A DNA stretch of 64,000 bases from Leptospira venezuelensis (GCF_002150035.1 NZ_NETS01000006.1:1-64000), one strand, 5' to 3'; positions 1 to 8,059 are shown, counted from the stretch's first letter. The notes: generated from the letters alone by a model not told the origin. Numbers and translations: made by a program.

Positions 1-206
1 TTTCCTTTTAACAAGTGAGCATTGACGTCTCGGTTTGAATTTGAGATAGTGATGAGTTCACCGGGAATTAGTTTTGGGTCTATTTTCTCAGATTTCCCGT
101 AATACAGAACACTTCGAAACAAATAAGGGTATGAAAAGAACAAAATTAAGATTAGAGGTATAGTAATAACTACATTCTTCGTTTTCGAATTATAGAGGGA
201 TTTCAA
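1..206 (-). CDS. Partial putative membrane protein, N-terminal part
   Basis: The minus strand is open in one frame from the repeat at 243-400 to the window edge. It reads a short basic N-terminus, a hydrophobic stretch (VVITIPLILILFFSYPYLF) and then a polar segment, as expected for a signal anchor or single membrane helix. No ATG lies in frame. The TTG at 204-206 is the most plausible start I see, but the frame stays open further upstream into the repeat, so the start is unsettled. The gene would be the next cassette of the array and continues beyond the left edge. No family is recognised. Confidence 0.4.
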   Translation of the reverse strand, partial: MKSLYNSKTKNVVITIPLILILFFSYPYLFRSVLYYGKSEKIDPKLIPGELITISNSNRDVNAHLLKG

Positions 207-242
207 ATTATTTAGTCTTATGAAAATTTTGGGCTTTATTTC

Positions 243-400
243 GCTTAACGACCAAGGCTTGACGACGTTGGCGAGCTGAACGAAGTGAAGACAGGCATGA
301 GAATTGCTCTGCAATTCGAGTGACTGAGCCAATGTGCCGAAGGCCAAGCGAGAGTTGCGTAAGCAATCTCGAAGCGATGCGTCAGAGCCGATAGTTATGC
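243..400 (-). repeat. attC-like recombination site 1
   Basis: An imperfect dyad bounded by GCTTAAC (243-249) and GTTATGC (394-400). Read on the minus strand the outer box is GCATAAC, followed by inner box GGCTCTGACG. The opposite inner arm pairs with it as CGTCAAGCC, one base shorter. A one-base asymmetry between the inner boxes is typical of integron attC sites and sets cassette direction as minus. This would be the 3' site of the 415-1176 gene. The assignment rests on architecture; recombination is inferred. Confidence 0.7.
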
Positions 401-414
401 GCAGTTTTGGATAT

Positions 415-1176
415 TTAATCGCATGCTTTCTCGCTGATCATGCCCACTTTTATGCCTACTTGAGGAAGGAACGGTTTCTTCTTTATATTCTTTTCAACTG
501 CTTTGGTAACAAATAACAACATCTTTCCATCTACGAGACTAATCTTCATTTGAACTAATGCCTCAGCTTTCAATTTTCCAAATTCATTAAGTATCTCAGT
601 TTTACATACATTTCTGCAAGATTTTTCATTCGAATTTTCATTTTCAAAACACACGTTTAAGCAATCGGTTAAAGTAGAATCGATAAAATTAAAATTTAAA
701 AGTATTTCCCCTGAACGCATTTCCCACTTTCCAATCTGTTGCGTAAACGAGTTACCCAAATCGACTGAATGAATTGCGGCTATCTTATTGTCTAAAAGGA
801 TCAATTCAAATCCCGGAAAATGAAAGCCCATATTTCTATGAAAATTTGGAAAGTTGGAGCAATTACTTTTCAAAGAATTTTCAGGAGTTTCTATAATAAT
901 ATCCTTCGAGTAAATCCAACCATATGCCCAACCATCTTGATGAGCAATTTTTAGCCAAAGACGAGGAATATCGTTAATAACACTTATTTCATTCGAGTAA
1001 TCAATTATATCAACATCCGTATATCTTACAACTCGCCATATTTTCTTAGAATCTATCTTCGGTGCTAAATAGGCATCAACATCCGAAAATAATCTTCCAT
1101 ATAATTTCTTATCATTGGAATACACGTCCGGAACAATGATAAAGTATAAAAGATAGATAACAATATATTTAGTCAT
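415..1176 (-). CDS. Exported SH3-like domain protein (cassette gene)
   Basis: About 253 residues from the ATG at 1174-1176. The reading frame stays open upstream into the repeat, but MTKYIVIYLLYFIIVPDVYS is a clear signal peptide, so this start is preferred. After it comes a segment with the look of a bacterial SH3 fold (residues ~35-100, including WLKIAHQDGWAYGWIYSKDI). The rest has two cysteine pairs (CLNVC and CRNVC) and a lysine-rich end. It is probably periplasmic or surface-exposed and binds a wall or protein ligand; this is inference. The gene lies between attC-like sites 1 and 2 as a single-gene cassette and is AT-rich compared with the flanking repeats. Confidence 0.65.
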   Translation of the reverse strand: MTKYIVIYLLYFIIVPDVYSNDKKLYGRLFSDVDAYLAPKIDSKKIWRVVRYTDVDIIDYSNEISVINDIPRLWLKIAHQDGWAYGWIYSKDIIIETPENSLKSNCSNFPNFHRNMGFHFPGFELILLDNKIAAIHSVDLGNSFTQQIGKWEMRSGEILLNFNFIDSTLTDCLNVCFENENSNEKSCRNVCKTEILNEFGKLKAEALVQMKISLVDGKMLLFVTKAVEKNIKKKPFLPQVGIKVGMISEKACD

Positions 1177-1198
1177 AATATAATTTTTCCAAAATTGC

Positions 1199-1366
1199 GC
1201 ATAACGACGTTGGCTTGCCGACGTTGGCGACTCTGAGCCTCGAAGAGGCGTTAGAGCCAGGCGCGACCTTTTGCCAAGCAAAAGTCGTGACTGGAGCCAA
1301 TGTGCCGAAGGCCAAGCAAGGGTTGCGAAGCAAGCCCGAAGCGATGCGGCAAGTTGGCAGTTAAGC
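1199..1366 (-). repeat. attC-like recombination site 2
   Basis: Bounded by GCATAAC (1199-1205) and GTTAAGC (1360-1366), both fitting core boxes. The internal sequence carries inverted TTGCCG boxes and is almost identical to site 9 (9547-9714). It forms the 3' end of the duplicated mini-cassette. Confidence 0.65.
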
Positions 1367-1661
1367 GAAGTTACGCCTCAAACACATTGCAATTTAATTC
1401 AATTTCACTACTTGGACGAAAGTCCAATAGTATTAAATTCCCTAATGCCAAAGAATCGCGCTCCCCTTTCGGGATTGGATAAAATGAAGCCATAAGCTTC
1501 CGCAGGACGCTTAAATATCAAGATGCAATCCCTGGCGACGGCACCAGCTCGCATTGGGGAGCGCTAAAACTCTGAATAATTTCCTATGTTTTAGAACCAA
1601 ATCTACACGCTTCCGAGCTTCGAAAAATAAAAAAACAAAATCCGGCGGAATTTCGCTTAAC
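1202..1661. repeat. Duplicated mini-cassette, copy 1 (about 460 bp)
   Basis: This segment recurs with high identity and only scattered substitutions at 9550-10010. It consists of an attC-like site, a short ORF-bearing stretch and a terminal GCTTAAC core box (1655-1661). Both copies have the same orientation, as expected of one cassette integrated twice or duplicated by recombination. Confidence 0.85.
1408..1554 (-). CDS. Small ORF of the duplicated cassette, copy 1 (48 aa)
   Basis: ATG at 1552-1554, in-frame stop at 1408-1410; an in-frame TAG lies four codons upstream, so the ORF is closed at 48 residues. The central part (RPAEAYGFILSNPERGARFF) is conserved in the second copy at 9745-9903 despite several substitutions, which argues for a protein. 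I do not recognise it. No strong ribosome site precedes the ATG. Confidence 0.4.
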   Translation of the reverse strand: MRAGAVARDCILIFKRPAEAYGFILSNPERGARFFGIREFNTIGLSSK

Positions 1662-1805
1662 GACGCATGATTGTCGAAGTTCCGCGCGTCCGAAGGACTT
1701 GGCACGAGGCTTGCTTTGCAAGACGAGTGACAAAGCGGAATTTGGCGAAGCCCAAGCAAGGGTTGCGAAGCAATCCCGAAGCGCCGCGACAATTTTTAGT
1801 TATCT
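1655..1805 (-). repeat. attC-like recombination site 3
   Basis: Bounded by GCTTAAC (1655-1661) and GTTATCT (1799-1805). Inner ATTGTCG boxes occur on both arms as inverted copies, so the dyad is retained although the sequence differs from the other sites. It would close the cassette carrying the 1901-2314 regulator. Confidence 0.6.
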
Positions 1806-1826
1806 GCTGTGCCGCGCCCCGAATCT

Positions 1827-1863
1827 CTAACCGAGCGAAGCCACGGAAGGCGTAGCCGGTTAG
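1827..1863. repeat. Hairpin with core-box-like ends
   Basis: CTAACCG (1827-1833) and CGGTTAG (1857-1863) are perfect inverted arms around a 23-nt loop. It lies just downstream of the 1901-2314 gene and next to attC-like site 3. The TAAC/GTTA ends recall a compact, degenerate attC; it could equally be a transcript-end structure without a T tract. Confidence 0.4.
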
Positions 1864-1900
1864 GGAACGCCAACAGAATTGCTATTTAAGATTTAAAAGA

Positions 1901-2314
1901 TTACTTCTTTTTTGCAAATTCAGAAGCTACATCAGCAATGATCTTTCTCTGATCAGGTGAAATTTGTAAGAGTGTCTTTACGATTTCTTTCACACCTTTT
2001 GTGCTTTTGATTTTGCTGAATAAAACTTTATCCTCATCCATCTGATAAACCTGTCCTTCATCAGAAGAAGAATACAAAACAGGTTTAATAGGTTTCGAAT
2101 CATCTAAAAGCCAGTCGAGGTTTACCTTATATCTTTCCTTGAAAGTAGTTAGAAATGCTTGAGAAAGCGATTCTACTCTACCTTGGATAATATTGTTCAA
2201 TCCTGCTGGAGAAATATTTAGCTCAGGAGCTGCTTCTTTCTGGCTTTCACCATGATCTTCTATAACTGCTTGTACCTTCTTTCCAATTAGTTTTTCAGTT
2301 TTCTTTGAGGTCAT
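1901..2314 (-). CDS. XRE-family HTH regulator
   Basis: A 137-residue protein with an N-terminal helix-turn-helix of the Cro/C1 type (residues ~10-70; SQKEAAPELNISPAGLNNII looks like the HTH core). The C-terminal half is charged and resembles a dimerisation tail. It is transcribed divergently from a second XRE gene at 2408, across a 93-bp region with repeated GTGTAT/ATACAC half-sites. This is the usual layout of a repressor controlling its own and a neighbouring promoter, as in phages and toxin-antitoxin or defence modules. Target and effector are unknown. Confidence 0.8.
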   Translation of the reverse strand: MTSKKTEKLIGKKVQAVIEDHGESQKEAAPELNISPAGLNNIIQGRVESLSQAFLTTFKERYKVNLDWLLDDSKPIKPVLYSSSDEGQVYQMDEDKVLFSKIKSTKGVKEIVKTLLQISPDQRKIIADVASEFAKKK

Positions 2315-2342
2315 TAAAAATACACTAATAATTTATTTTTCA

Positions 2343-2374
2343 TTGACATTAATTCACTTATGGTGTATTAATGT
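2343..2374 (+). promoter_or_regulatory. Sigma70-type promoter with overlapping operator dyads
   Basis: TTGACA at 2343-2348, a 17-nt spacer and TATTAA at 2366-2371 point toward the 2408 gene. ACATTAAT (2346-2353) and ATTAATGT (2367-2374) form a perfect inverted repeat lying over both promoter boxes. Half-sites ATACAC (2320-2325), GTGTAT (2363-2368) and ATACAC (2383-2388) add further dyads. The layout suggests repression by one of the two flanking XRE proteins. Confidence 0.7.
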
Positions 2375-2407
2375 ATTTACCGATACACGGGCGCAGAATT
2401 AGTTTCT

Positions 2408-2797
2408 ATGGCATCACCTCATACGCAAAGCAGAAAAAGACCTAATCGAAAGCGCTCGATTCCTCCAGAAGAGGCAAATGCCGAAGTTCTCCTATTGGCA
2501 AGTGTCCTTCCAAAGTGGAAAGTCTCAAAAAAAGAGAAAGATTACTTCTGTGAGGCATTAAAGAGAGCGAGAAAGGAAGCCGGATTAACTCAAGCAGAAG
2601 TGGCTGAAAAGCTTAAACGAAGTCCGAGTCATGTTTCCAAGATAGAATTGGGGCTTAGAAGACTATTTATGGATGAGTTTCTAGTCTTATATAGACTTTA
2701 TGAAAAGCCTACTATCTATTTTTACGCGTCTTTCATTAGAAGTGATCTTGTAGAACAAATAGATCAAGCCCGAGTAAAATCTGCGAAGCAGTTTTAA
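2408..2797 (+). CDS. XRE-family HTH regulator
   Basis: A 129-residue protein with a basic N-terminus and a canonical HTH (residues ~48-105; LTQAEVAEKLKRSPSHVSKI). It is the only plus-strand gene in the cassette region and runs divergently from the 1901-2314 regulator, sharing the operator region between them. The C-terminus has no recognisable effector domain. It probably acts as a small DNA-binding partner or antagonist of the neighbouring repressor. Confidence 0.8.
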   Translation: MASPHTQSRKRPNRKRSIPPEEANAEVLLLASVLPKWKVSKKEKDYFCEALKRARKEAGLTQAEVAEKLKRSPSHVSKIELGLRRLFMDEFLVLYRLYEKPTIYFYASFIRSDLVEQIDQARVKSAKQF

Positions 2798-2869
2798 CGA
2801 GGGAGAAAACTCGTCTTCGATCGCGCAGCGTTCGAACTTATGAATATTTATATAGCAACTAAATACATG

Positions 2870-3955
2870 TCAACCTGTTGGTGCTGAAATCTTCCGCTTT
2901 GCAATGGTGCGTATTTCGCGAATTAAATTATCTAAATCATAACCTTCTGTTACGATAATTAATTTAACTCCATTCTTTTTCGCTATTTCAGATTTTCGTA
3001 AATCTCTTTCAACGGTTTTCTCAAATGCTTCTACTCCACCAAAAAAATCAACTGGCCCAAAATGCTGAGATCCATGATACTCGACAGCTATTTTCCAATT
3101 TGGAAACCAAATATCGAAATGCTGTCGGCCAATCCATTGCGGCTGTCCATGCTGAATAACGGTTGTAATTGAGAATTCAGATTCCAGTTTCCGGAAAAGT
3201 TCTGTCTCCGATATCCACCCTTCACCAACCTGAGGAACACCTATCTCTTTTCTTGCTATGTTCTCGGCTTCTTTCGCAAGATTCCTTATTTGATCGAGGT
3301 TTTCATAGGCCGAATAATACGCACGTATAGGAAATTCCATTTCAGGATTTTTAGGGATCATCGCTCCGCTAAACAGGAGATGAGGGTACAACTTTCTCGA
3401 ATAGTTCCAACCTTCAAAAATATCAAACCAATTTCCATTCTGACCGGAGAATGTAGAGAAAACATCTCTACATTTGTCTTTGTATAATGCTTGATTATTT
3501 ATGATAAATTTGCTTTTTCTGCCCCCAGCCATACGCAGGATATCAATAGGATTAGCAGTGATGCCTATTTTTTTCTGAATATTCAGACGAAGATTAGAAA
3601 TGTGAGATGATGTGCCAAAGGGAGTTTGCGGTTCCGTTTTTTCTAGATAGCTCTCATATTTTCTTTGGCCGAGCAAGCAATCATAGGCCCAGAAAAGGCA
3701 ATACTCTGAGAGTTTTTTCTCATGAATATATATTTCCGATAAGTAAATGAGAAATTCACTTAAGCTATCGAAGCCTGTTTTATCCCATTTAGATAATAGT
3801 TTATATAGATACACAAAAACATAGCTTATGTTTCCTTCAATGTCTACGAATTCACCCTTCTTTAAACTTGCTTCAATAATCTTATAAAATTCAGCCTGTT
3901 CATTATCCATCGCATCTTCAGATGGGAAATATATGTTAAACTTTGGAACCGACAT
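2870..3955 (-). CDS. Protein with C-terminal PD-(D/E)xK / Vsr-like nuclease fold
   Basis: 361 residues. The N-terminal ~220 are helical and unrecognised. The C-terminal ~120 contain HFDIWFPNWKIAVEYHGSQH, then a D/K-rich segment and KKNGVKLIIV. This strand-E-x-H-G-x-Q-H pattern followed by an Asp and a Lys-ended strand is characteristic of Vsr/DUF559-type endonuclease folds. Known relatives cleave or repair DNA; the exact substrate cannot be told. It lies in a multi-gene interval with two XRE regulators and no attC-like site between, so it may be the effector of a regulated module. Confidence 0.6.
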   Translation of the reverse strand: MSVPKFNIYFPSEDAMDNEQAEFYKIIEASLKKGEFVDIEGNISYVFVYLYKLLSKWDKTGFDSLSEFLIYLSEIYIHEKKLSEYCLFWAYDCLLGQRKYESYLEKTEPQTPFGTSSHISNLRLNIQKKIGITANPIDILRMAGGRKSKFIINNQALYKDKCRDVFSTFSGQNGNWFDIFEGWNYSRKLYPHLLFSGAMIPKNPEMEFPIRAYYSAYENLDQIRNLAKEAENIARKEIGVPQVGEGWISETELFRKLESEFSITTVIQHGQPQWIGRQHFDIWFPNWKIAVEYHGSQHFGPVDFFGGVEAFEKTVERDLRKSEIAKKNGVKLIIVTEGYDLDNLIREIRTIAKRKISAPTG

Positions 3956-3999
3956 AGTGATCTCCCCTAAAACTAACGTTCAATAAGACTTTTTCCTTT

Positions 4000-4839
4000 T
4001 TAGTTTAACGGTTGAAGGCTATTTATTTTGACCTTGATAGTGATCAGCCTGTCCTCGCTGGCAAAAAGCTCCTGATTTGGTTCTCCTACAATCTTGAGCG
4101 ATCCAGTAAAGTGAGATGAACCTTCCTCAAACTTTTCTGTAATTTCGTTACTCGTCTGTGCCCCTTTCGGCCAATCATATGGATTTGCATATGCCTTTCC
4201 GTATGCATCTGCGGTAGCAATGAATTCAAAATTAACATCCAATATGTTAGGGCGAATACTAACGGTTCCCGATGCATCCGACCACCTGCTTTCTCCTAAC
4301 TTTTTTTTATCAAAGCATGAAATCCTGAGTTTTCTGGGGGGAGCTCCTGGAAAATGATTATTTTGCAAATTACTTTTCTCAAACGGACATTCTGTGGTCG
4401 CCAGGATTGATCGTCCAATTATGAATATGTTTTTAATAGCACCCCAAGCCTGTTCTACTTCGATTTTCTTTTTCTGTGCTTTTATTGTTTGCCTTGCTTC
4501 CTCTAACTCTTTTGCTTCCACTTGTAGAATAAGCCAATTATCAATAGCCGTTTCTAGAGCATCAAGATTTAGGCCCGTCTTTGCACGCGCTTTTTGACGA
4601 ACCTGCACATCATGCTTTTTTTTCTCCGTATTGGCTATTTCCTTTTGTTGCTCTTCTTGATTCCTCGCTTCTTCTTCGGCTTTAACTTTGGCATCCAGAG
4701 CTTCTGCATTTTTTCTGTCCTGTGCAATAGCCATGCCACGCGTTTCGGGTGTAGAATATTCGCGACCATTATAATGGTATGTTTGACAAGCAGAAATGAA
4801 AAGTGAGATGTAAAACAGTGAGAGAAATTTCAATTTCAT
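4000..4839 (-). CDS. Putative lipoprotein with coiled coil
   Basis: 279 residues starting with a lipoprotein signal (LFISAC, lipidated Cys18). Residues ~40-135 are rich in Glu, Lys, Ala and Gln and likely form a long coiled coil. The C-terminal ~130 residues look like a beta-rich globular domain with two cysteines. Probably anchored in a membrane facing the periplasm or surface. No family is recognised. The 45-bp gap to the nuclease-like gene downstream suggests cotranscription. Confidence 0.7.
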   Translation of the reverse strand: MKLKFLSLFYISLFISACQTYHYNGREYSTPETRGMAIAQDRKNAEALDAKVKAEEEARNQEEQQKEIANTEKKKHDVQVRQKARAKTGLNLDALETAIDNWLILQVEAKELEEARQTIKAQKKKIEVEQAWGAIKNIFIIGRSILATTECPFEKSNLQNNHFPGAPPRKLRISCFDKKKLGESRWSDASGTVSIRPNILDVNFEFIATADAYGKAYANPYDWPKGAQTSNEITEKFEEGSSHFTGSLKIVGEPNQELFASEDRLITIKVKINSLQPLN

Positions 4840-4998
4840 TAATTACCCCTTATTCCAAATTTTTCCTTGTGATGATTTAAACAGCATATCCATAAATAAA
4901 TACTTTGCATATCTTCTAACATAGATTCTGTAAGGGAAAAATATGCACTAGGTTTTATAAAAAGAGTCGCTTTTTTATTTAATAATCGTCGCACTTAA

Positions 4999-5018
4999 GC
5001 CTGCCACGGACGGCAGGC
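4999..5018. other. GC-rich hairpin in the 4840-5045 gap
   Basis: GCCTGCC (4999-5005) and GGCAGGC (5012-5018) form a perfect 7-bp stem with a 6-nt loop. No T tract follows on either strand, so it is not a textbook terminator. The rest of 4840-5045 is AT-rich and probably holds the promoter of the lipoprotein gene, but no box is clear enough to call. Confidence 0.4.
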
Positions 5019-5045
5019 GCTCAAATAAAAGGGGCGCGGCATGGC

Positions 5046-5185
5046 AGATAACGACCAAGCCTAGCCGACGTTTGCGATGGCACGAGTTTGCTCTGCAAAC
5101 GAAGTGACAGACGCAAATGTGCCGCAAGGCCGGAGCGAGGGTGCGAAAGCAGCCCGAAGCGCAGCGGCTGAGGCGATAGTTATGC
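5046..5185 (-). repeat. attC-like recombination site 4
   Basis: Bounded by AGATAAC (5046-5052) and GTTATGC (5179-5185). The inner arm on the left reads GCCTAGCCG; its partner on the right, read on the minus strand, is GCCTCAGCCG with one extra base. Same polarity as the other sites. Confidence 0.7.
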
Positions 5186-5201
5186 GTAGTGGTCAAATCT
5201 C

Positions 5202-5477
5202 TTAAGGATATCTTTCCATAAGGGATTTGACCCATATAACTGATTCTTCAATAGCACCATCAAGCTTCGTTTCAAATCCCTCAGACATCAAATAATGCTG
5301 ATGTTCTAAATTGAAACGTAACCTATAACCCTTTTCATTCGTTTCAGAATGAGGTATGTTTTCGAGTGCCCCGACTGATAAATCGAACAATTTTAAAAGA
5401 GAAGCAATTGGATCATCTTTCTTATCAAATTCAGTCAAGGCGATAAGAAGCCTACTTAATACGGAATAGTTCGACAT
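5202..5477 (-). CDS. Small hypothetical protein (cassette gene)
   Basis: 91 residues, acidic and mainly helical by composition, without signal peptide or membrane segment. It ends 17 bp before attC-like site 4, as a cassette gene should, and the preceding gene ends 38 bp upstream. No family is recognised. Confidence 0.6.
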   Translation of the reverse strand: MSNYSVLSRLLIALTEFDKKDDPIASLLKLFDLSVGALENIPHSETNEKGYRLRFNLEHQHYLMSEGFETKLDGAIEESVIWVKSLMERYP

Positions 5478-5515
5478 CTATTTCTATTTCAAAATACTGA
5501 ATTAATAACCTGATT

Positions 5516-5800
5516 TTAGGATTTCATATACTTATTAAAATTATTAATATAGTCATCTATATTTTCTGTTAACATTTTTTTGTATTCTTCTACAAAATAT
5601 TCTAATATCTCTGGCTTATCATTCGAAAGATCTTGTTCATCACTCGCGGCACACGCAGCAACCCAAGCATTAAACCGCGCCGCAGAATATAAAAGAGATG
5701 CACTCACCTTTCCCCGTCCTAAACCTGCCTCTATTTGTCGATTCGCTAAACCTATATGTTCATCTGCTCTCTTAAAAAACTCTGAGTCTATTTCATCCAT
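5516..5800 (-). CDS. DUF3144-family protein (cassette gene)
   Basis: 94 residues matching what I know of DUF3144: an N-terminal FKRADEHIGLANRQIEAGLG segment, then GKVSASLLYSAARFNAWVAAC and a C-terminal YFVEEYKKMLTENIDDYI. The family is small, cytoplasmic and of unknown function. It shares one cassette with the 5202-5477 gene, between attC-like sites 4 and 5. Confidence 0.8.
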   Translation of the reverse strand: MDEIDSEFFKRADEHIGLANRQIEAGLGRGKVSASLLYSAARFNAWVAACAASDEQDLSNDKPEILEYFVEEYKKMLTENIDDYINNFNKYMKS

Positions 5801-5864
5801 TTTGATGATTCTTTGTTTCCTTCTCTATTTTTGAATTTAATGATCAGTATTTTTTGACCATTAC

Positions 5865-6018
5865 GCATAACGACCAAGGTGTTCCGACGTTTCGCGAGTC
5901 CGAAGGACTTGGCGCGAGACTTGCCCTGCAAGACGAGTGACAAAGCGAAATGTGGCGAAGCCCAAGCGAGTGGTCGCGTAGCGATCCACGAGCGGAGCGG
6001 AAGCACCGATAGTTAGAC
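5865..6018 (-). repeat. attC-like recombination site 5
   Basis: Bounded by GCATAAC (5865-5871) and GTTAGAC (6012-6018), the latter an exact GTTRRRY box. Inner boxes are GGTGTTCCG on the left and, on the minus strand from the right, GGTGCTTCCG with one extra base. The stop codon of the 6013-6720 gene lies inside its outer box. Confidence 0.75.
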
Positions 6019-6720
6019 GCTGTGCGAGCTTTCTAACTTTGAGTTTAAAAGCACGATTATTGTAAAAGTCTCATAAAAGACTATTCTGAGTAAATAATCG
6101 CTATTTGATAGTTCGAGAAAAGAATACTTAAAAATCTCGGGGTTTTCTCCTTTATCAATAATTGAATTGAAATAAGAGTTCATTTTTGCCTCTAACTTAA
6201 ATAATTCATTATTCAAATTTGCTGACCTATCTCCACCGAAAATAGCTCCATTGAGGATCACCTCCATCGATCCAAAAAATATGTCTTTGTAGTCATGATA
6301 ATATAACCCATAACTGATCAGCTCGATTATTTTTTGCATACGATTTGTATCTATTTTGTAAGACAATGATGAATAAGTTTTTCTATTTTTAGGATCATAA
6401 ATCAAAACTCGTTTTGGATGTAATAGAAAAGTTGCATATTTTTTTGGATCTCTATTAATACCTCTCAAAACTTTCCCATTAAATTGATTTATACTATGTG
6501 AATTTCGCCTTATGTTCGTAGTAAGAATGAATTTCAGATATTCGTCATCGTGTGACTTATTTGAGTTATGAACATCACATGAAGGTACAGTTATTAAATT
6601 TCTTTTAAGATCTCTCAGCTCGGATTTTTCTTTCTGCGGGAAAAGACATTGGGGAGGAACGTGCTCACGAGAAGTAGCTTCTTTCCCACAAAAATAGCAT
6701 TTATTTTCGATCAATTTCAA
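6013..6720 (-). CDS. HNH-endonuclease-like zinc protein (cassette gene)
   Basis: The frame is open back into attC-like site 6, but no in-frame ATG follows the site. TTG codons at 6718-6720 or 6712-6714 are the likeliest starts, giving about 235 residues. Near the N-terminus CYFCGKEATSREHVPPQCLF has the CxxC...H pattern of a group of HNH-type proteins that begin with a zinc knuckle, with further Cys/His in the VPSCDVHNSNKS segment. The rest is unrecognised. The stop codon TAA lies within the GTCTAAC outer box of site 5, so the cassette ends exactly with the gene. Confidence 0.6.
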   Translation of the reverse strand: MKLIENKCYFCGKEATSREHVPPQCLFPQKEKSELRDLKRNLITVPSCDVHNSNKSHDDEYLKFILTTNIRRNSHSINQFNGKVLRGINRDPKKYATFLLHPKRVLIYDPKNRKTYSSLSYKIDTNRMQKIIELISYGLYYHDYKDIFFGSMEVILNGAIFGGDRSANLNNELFKLEAKMNSYFNSIIDKGENPEIFKYSFLELSNSDYLLRIVFYETFTIIVLLNSKLESSHSV

Positions 6721-6755
6721 TTGAATACTTTCTATGCTGCATTGGCAAGCATTGC

Positions 6756-6894
6756 GTCTAACGACCAAGGTGTTCCGACGTTTGCGATGGCACGAGCTTG
6801 CTCTGCAAGCGAAGTGACAGAAGCAAATGTGGCGAAGCCCGAGCGAGTGGTCGCGAGCGATCCACGAGCGGAGCGGAAGCACCGTTAGTTATGC
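6756..6894 (-). repeat. attC-like recombination site 6
   Basis: Bounded by GTCTAAC (6756-6762) and GTTATGC (6888-6894). Inner boxes GGTGTTCCG and, on the minus strand, GGTGCTTCCG show the one-base asymmetry. Nearly identical to sites 5, 7 and 8. Confidence 0.75.
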
Positions 6895-6907
6895 GCAGTA
6901 ACTTGTT

Positions 6908-8059
6908 TTAAGCTTCTATCGATCTTAAGAAGTCAATTGCTTCATCTATACTTAAGACTAACAATTTTAGATTATTTCCCTGGATAACAAATTTAGCCCG
7001 TTCTCTCAGGCTTACATCTTCAACGATAAAAACTGAACAATGCAAAGCGCATTGAAAGTGAACAGGGTCTGATAGTTCCATCCAACGCGGATTGCTCTTT
7101 TGCTTTTCTATTTCTTTTTTATCACGGAAATATCCAAAATGTGAAAGAAGAATAAGCTGAAAGCCGTATTCCATAAAATCACCATTTACGTTTGAAGCTT
7201 CAAGATACGGTTTACTTAAGGAAATTAAGTCTTTCAAGTTCTCAGGTTGTTTTATATTTGGATCAGGTGGATTAGATAGTGCATTCAAAGCTTTAATACT
7301 GTCTATTTTGAATTGCTCTTTCTGCTTATGAATATTCTCTATGAATACTTTTGTATTTTCGTAAGTTTTATTTCGTAGATCTACGACTGCTAACTCTAAA
7401 AGCGCCTCAGGCATAGGCTCTCCATTGATTAGCTCATAATATTCCTTAATGCTAACTCGTCCTTTCTCTATTTCATTTTCAATATTTAGATTCATTTTTG
7501 ACTCAACATCTTCCAAATATGAAAATAAAGTTTTAAAACCCTTTTCCATTTCAACTTTTAAATCGCTTAAGAAATCTTTTGAATATTGAAGATTATTATT
7601 TTTAAGATAATAATTCATTCTCTCTATAACTTTTTTAGGTTCTAGATTATTTAAGTTGCCCGGCTTAAAACCAGCATCTTCTAGGTTCCTGCGAAGTTCT
7701 TTTGACATTGCCAAGGGGAAGATTTGATAAAGATTCATTACTTCCTCCATCAACTTGATATCATAATTTTGAAGAGTAACCACTGGGAAACCAGCTACCA
7801 ATTCACCTTTTTGTGCATCGATCCGATAGCCACCAGATAATTGCTCAATAATATTAATGATTAGCGATTTAGTAGATTCGTTGGGAACGTAAGCCGTTTC
7901 TCCAATGTGTGTGCTTGAAAAAGGGGATAAAAGAGCCCCTTTCTTGATGTAATCTATCAACAAAGAGTGCAGCGGATGTAAAGAGTTTTGATTTTTTATA
8001 CTTTCAGCAAACCGACTGTATATATTCTGATCTAAATAAAAAAGGTGAACTCGTTTCAT
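6908..8059 (-). CDS. PIN-like nuclease-domain protein (cassette gene)
   Basis: 383 residues. It opens with FYLDQNIYS, placing an early Asp after a hydrophobic strand, and ends with a DPVHFQCALHCSVFIVEDVS segment followed by LRERAK. This arrangement, an Asp after the first strand and late acidic residues next to an alpha/beta unit, resembles PIN-like RNases split by a long helical insertion (~60-290). RNA cleavage is inferred, not shown. No antitoxin-like gene is adjacent; it is alone between attC-like sites 6 and 7. It could act in stress or phage defence. Confidence 0.55.
   Translation of the reverse strand: MKRVHLFYLDQNIYSRFAESIKNQNSLHPLHSLLIDYIKKGALLSPFSSTHIGETAYVPNESTKSLIINIIEQLSGGYRIDAQKGELVAGFPVVTLQNYDIKLMEEVMNLYQIFPLAMSKELRRNLEDAGFKPGNLNNLEPKKVIERMNYYLKNNNLQYSKDFLSDLKVEMEKGFKTLFSYLEDVESKMNLNIENEIEKGRVSIKEYYELINGEPMPEALLELAVVDLRNKTYENTKVFIENIHKQKEQFKIDSIKALNALSNPPDPNIKQPENLKDLISLSKPYLEASNVNGDFMEYGFQLILLSHFGYFRDKKEIEKQKSNPRWMELSDPVHFQCALHCSVFIVEDVSLRERAKFVIQGNNLKLLVLSIDEAIDFLRSIEA

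Noticed and set aside
334..516. Small plus-strand ORF at the left end of the window
   Set aside because: It runs through attC-like site 1 and the 3' end of the 415-1176 gene on the other strand; it has no protein-like pattern.
4999..5018. Rho-independent terminator at the GCCTGCC hairpin
   Set aside because: The stem is perfect but no T tract follows on either strand.
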